From assembly GCA_963693305.1 (NCBI GenBank), contig OY855915.1:16404284-16468283 (forward strand): a DNA stretch of 64,000 bases, in the 5' to 3' direction. Origin of the DNA: Meandrina meandrites (taxonomy: Eukaryota; Cnidaria; Anthozoa; Scleractinia; Meandrinidae). This document shows, piece by piece, positions 60,736 through 64,000 of this stretch (position 1 is the first letter of the stretch; each line of letters starts with the position of its first letter). The notes under the pieces are model-generated. The model had not been told where the DNA came from. It did not search any database and saw nothing but the letters and a program-made list of their open reading frames with translations. The translations under genes and the position numbers were made by a program.

Positions 60736-63518
60736 TTCTTGAGCGTTTGCCTTATTTTATACACAACTTAATCCTGAGGACAATTTCTTATTTGAAAGCT
60801 ATATAGTTTTAGTTTTCGACCATTTCTGATTAAAACGATAAAATTTTAATATTTAAAATTTTAAAGAACTTTCATACATCATACATGTCTTCATAAATCG
60901 AGTTCTACACGCACCGGAATGGAAGGGAACACTGACACGATTAACACGTGAGTGTCTTCTTTGTTTGTGGTGTTTTGTAACTTTGTTCCCTCTTTATCTT
61001 ACAAACTGTCAAAGTAAGGGCAGATCAAAGAAATAGGATCACCTATGGAAAAAAACATAACTTTTGTAGATACGAACACGGATTTTTTTTAGAGTACTTT
61101 CAGGAAATTTGGTTCAGAGGCTGCTAGATTGGCTCCGTTGTTATTCTGGGTGCACTCGTCCATGCCAAACTTTGTGCCATAACTCTTGCGGCTTTGTCGT
61201 GATGGTTTTAAAACTTTGCAAAAACGTTTGCTTATCATTCAGGAGTAATATCATCAAACTTGATTTAGCCAGAGAAAAATATTTTCAGTGTTATTGGTGT
61301 TTAACTGGACCACCCTATATTTTAATAAAATCGCATCCAGAAAAAGAATTTGCTGATATACTTTTCCTAAATTTCTGGAATCAGTTTGTATTGAGTAGAT
61401 ACACATCATAGCCAAGTTCAGGAAAATCGTTGGAGCAGAAACGCGGAAATATATAGGTCATATGAATTCAGCTCTATTGAACATTTTATTTAAGTTTTCT
61501 ACACTTAACGTCCTTTGCCGAAGCAAGCCACGAACGCGTGTGAGAAAGCTCCCCAGTGCTTGCCAAATCAAGGTGCCAAGGCGATTTGCAATCGTTTAAA
61601 CTGAAAACATATTCGCTGGTTCTTTAAACATTACAAAATGGTCAAAAACCTTCTCAAACTTTCAAAGTTGCATTTTTCAACATTTTTTTCGAAAATTATA
61701 CCACAGTTCTATGTCAACCTCCTTCCAAGTTACGGTACTGAAATATTTTTGGATCGATTTTTGCCGCTGTGTCGTGTTGTGATGGTAGAATTGTAGTTTG
61801 GACTGAAAGCTACTCTGCAACTGACCTCTGGCGAAGCAGACGAAGACACGAGCAGTTTTGTTTTTGAGCACGTGTGGTAGTAAATACATCAGCAAAATGT
61901 TTTGCTGGATGCGATTTTATTTAAAAACGTGGGTCCAGGTTAACGCCAATAACTCGTTTTCTCCGGTTAAATCGAGTTTCATCATGTTGTTACTGAATGA
62001 TAGTTAGAAGTTTTTAGAAAGTTTCAAAGCCATCGCGGCAAAGTCGCAAACTAAGTTATGGCAATGAAGTTAATGAATTGTTAGTGGATCCAGTGCGTGA
62101 TTTGCTCAGTAACAGAAGGCGGACTGTGACATCCTACATAAATCAGGAGTGATTACCATTTTCATGGAATTTTCGGTGACATTTTATCGACAAATGGTAC
62201 AGTGCAATTTTTTCTTCATGTAAACGGAACGGGAAGAAGCTGTTCTTTTTGAAAATCCCATTCTGAAAACATAGCGAGAGTCTGGGTCACAAAAACAAAC
62301 AAACAAGGCAATCGAGGGTGAAACGTTTCTATACTTTATCTTCCGTCTTCATGAAATCCTGGAAAAAGTTCAAGGGAAAACCTCTGGCTACGTGAGAAGA
62401 AACGTCCTTTATCTACACTCGACAGCAATTTTGGATTCTTTGAATCGATTTAACGGGTAAATTGTTGACCTTGTTCTGCGAACGAGCAGTCTGGTTGTGG
62501 AAAATGGAGAAGATATTTCCGGTCATTCTGGTGAAAGTGTAATACCTAAGAAGGTATTAGCTTCTGGAATAAACCGTCCATTATGTAATAACCGGTCGAC
62601 AAATGTCCAAATGAAGGATAGCATGCAACTGAATGCGAAGGTGCGCGCAAAGCTTACGTGGCTACCTTGTGACATAGACCGGCGATAAATGCAAAACCTA
62701 CATTTTGTAATAACTAAACTCATGCTTGGAAACAAAATTCTTGCATGTTGGAAACCAATTATAAAGCAAGGTGTATTCCTGTGTTCCTCACGAAACCTTC
62801 CGATAATATTTAAAAAGAAATATAACAACGGAGGAGTAAAGTTACCGACGCAGGGAAACTATTATCACAGACTTAAGATTTAAATCACTTCAATCCGTGT
62901 AAATAAATTCATCGCACTCCCTGAATCTCATACTGTGGATTCTTTCACTTTTACCAAATTCAACCCAGCTGCCTTGAAAATAAAAAAGAATTTAAACTGG
63001 TGGAAAAATTGCAGCTGTCGTAAAATAGTCTTTTACAAACTGAAAGCCGGAGTAACTCTTTTTATCTCTCAAAAAATCTCTAAACCCGAAAACAAACTAT
63101 CATCCAAAATAGTGACGGAAGTAAATGACAAACTAGAGAGAGAATAAAATGCACAAACCTTTTTGCAAATTTGCTCGAGGTAAGTTCTTCTATGCGCTCT
63201 TCAACTGAACTGCAATGAACTGCTACTATTCTTTATCGAAAACTCTTTAAGACTATGCTTGTGACAGCTACTACTTTAACACCTCACCTCATCAGCCAAT
63301 CATTGATTACATTGAAGAGGAAAAAAAACAACCAACTTCAAAAGATTCAATTCCATTCGCTCCTGTCAATGAAGGAAAAAAATGACTGACGTGAAGATGC
63401 ATCCAACAGCTCAACAGAATGCAATTATTTTAAACGTTATACTTCCTGTGTAAATGGTTGAGCAACTAATAATGGTGTGATTTCAAGAAGGAAAAAAACG
63501 ACATTGAACCACCCTTGG
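60736..63518. other. Upstream part of duplication copy B
   Basis: Aligns piecewise with 22.7-24.85 kb of copy A, including the left-arm palindrome unit from about 62.28 kb on. Short frames only. GAG|GTAAGT near 63178 on the plus strand is a strong donor-like site; the related place in the right palindrome arm (about 27275) also keeps it on the opposite strand, while the left arm has GAG|GTTAGT. It could mark a first exon, but none could be confirmed. Confidence 0.4.
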
Positions 63519-63578
63519 CTAGCCTCCTACGCAGTTGTATTTCACTTCTCCCCTAATAACGACTGCGTGGGAGGCTAG
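63519..63578. mobile_element. 60-bp hairpin, TAGCCTCC ends
   Basis: CTAGCCTCCTACGCAGT (63519-63535) and its inverse with one mismatch (63562-63578). The matching place in copy A near 24.88 kb lacks it. The ends resemble TAGCCTGC and TAGACTGC of the other hairpins. A target duplication is not clear (GAACCACCC left, GGACCACAC right). Confidence 0.7.
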
Positions 63579-64000
63579 GACCACACAGGCTTACAGCACG
63601 AAATATATCATTGGAGTCGGTAATGATTCAACTAGGCATATGTCGTTTAATAACCACACTATTGTTTAACGTCTGTATTAGTGGCCGGCAAATTATGTTT
63701 TATTTCAAAGGTTGTATATTTCGTTTGAGTTATGAAATTTCTCTTTGGAAATTTCGTGTCGACTTCGTTATGTAACAACTAAGAAAATCCAAACTGTGCA
63801 AGACTGTTTGAGAGCTCGTTAATCAAATAATAGTACCAAGCATAAATGGCCGAGTGAAAGAATGCATGACGTTGATAGCCAGCCTCTTATATACTGAAAA
63901 TGATGAGACATTAAAACTTTACTTGTTTCTAGCTGTCAGAGTATGTTATGAAAAAGGCATCTACTACTTTAACAACGACATCAATACCGTATAATGGCAG

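Larger units (their letters stand above)
49600..63960. repeat. Segmental duplication, copy B
   Basis: Same order and orientation as copy A at 12870-25110, extending to the window edge. Gene B lies inside. Differences from copy A are mostly insertions: a minisatellite at the left edge, a larger gene intron with the long inverted-repeat element 57717-58280, and a hairpin at 63519-63578. Copy B lacks the three MITEs at 13671, 14275 and 16517 of copy A. Confidence 0.85.

Overview
The window looks like nuclear DNA of an invertebrate animal, most likely a cnidarian and probably a stony coral or close relative. This rests on spliced genes with GT-AG introns, AT-rich non-coding DNA dense in short inverted-repeat (MITE-like) elements, an L1/Tx1-type LINE, and several terminal repeats that I recognise as common in coral genomes. 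It is not bacterial: there are no operons, and reading frames over 200 codons occur in only four places. The species call is inference.

Layout. 1-12.8 kb is gene-poor; its best coding evidence is one minus-strand first exon with a signal peptide and an upstream TATA box (2878-3059). From about 12.87 to 25.1 kb lies copy A of a large segmental duplication, and from about 49.6 kb to the window end lies copy B. Each copy carries one minus-strand gene of the same family, gene A (17063-21415, 718 aa) and gene B (54183-60035, 747 aa). Both have two coding exons split by one phase-0 intron at the same position. At 23.7-27.8 kb there is a 4-kb imperfect palindrome whose arms may derive from old coding exons. 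A nearly intact L1-type LINE (29.8-34.3 kb, 10-bp candidate target duplication, one frameshift) sits beside an older, broken L1-type copy (34.6-38.1 kb). Between the duplicates, on the plus strand, is gene C (38774-42297, at least three exons with matching phases): an array of C1-like/ZZ-like zinc-binding modules joined to coiled coil, glycine-rich hydrophobic segment and second coiled coil.

How the genes may relate. Genes A, B and C have no signal peptide and share a design of long helix, hydrophobic stretch, long helix. That design is known from alpha-helical pore-forming proteins of the ClyA/Hbl/Nhe type, but also from other membrane-active helical bundles and ordinary coiled-coil proteins. 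The most interesting reading is a small cluster of intracellular membrane-acting effector-like proteins, one with a zinc-binding sensor or adaptor part, in a locus that is duplicating and diverging. This is a hypothesis from architecture alone; I recognise no named gene.

Mobile DNA explains much of the rest: at least a dozen MITE-like inverted repeats. One terminal-motif group (TAGNCTSC) includes three members with 9-bp target duplications. Several insertions occur in only one of the two duplicated segments, so the paralogous copy shows the empty site. No tRNA, rRNA or CRISPR array was found.
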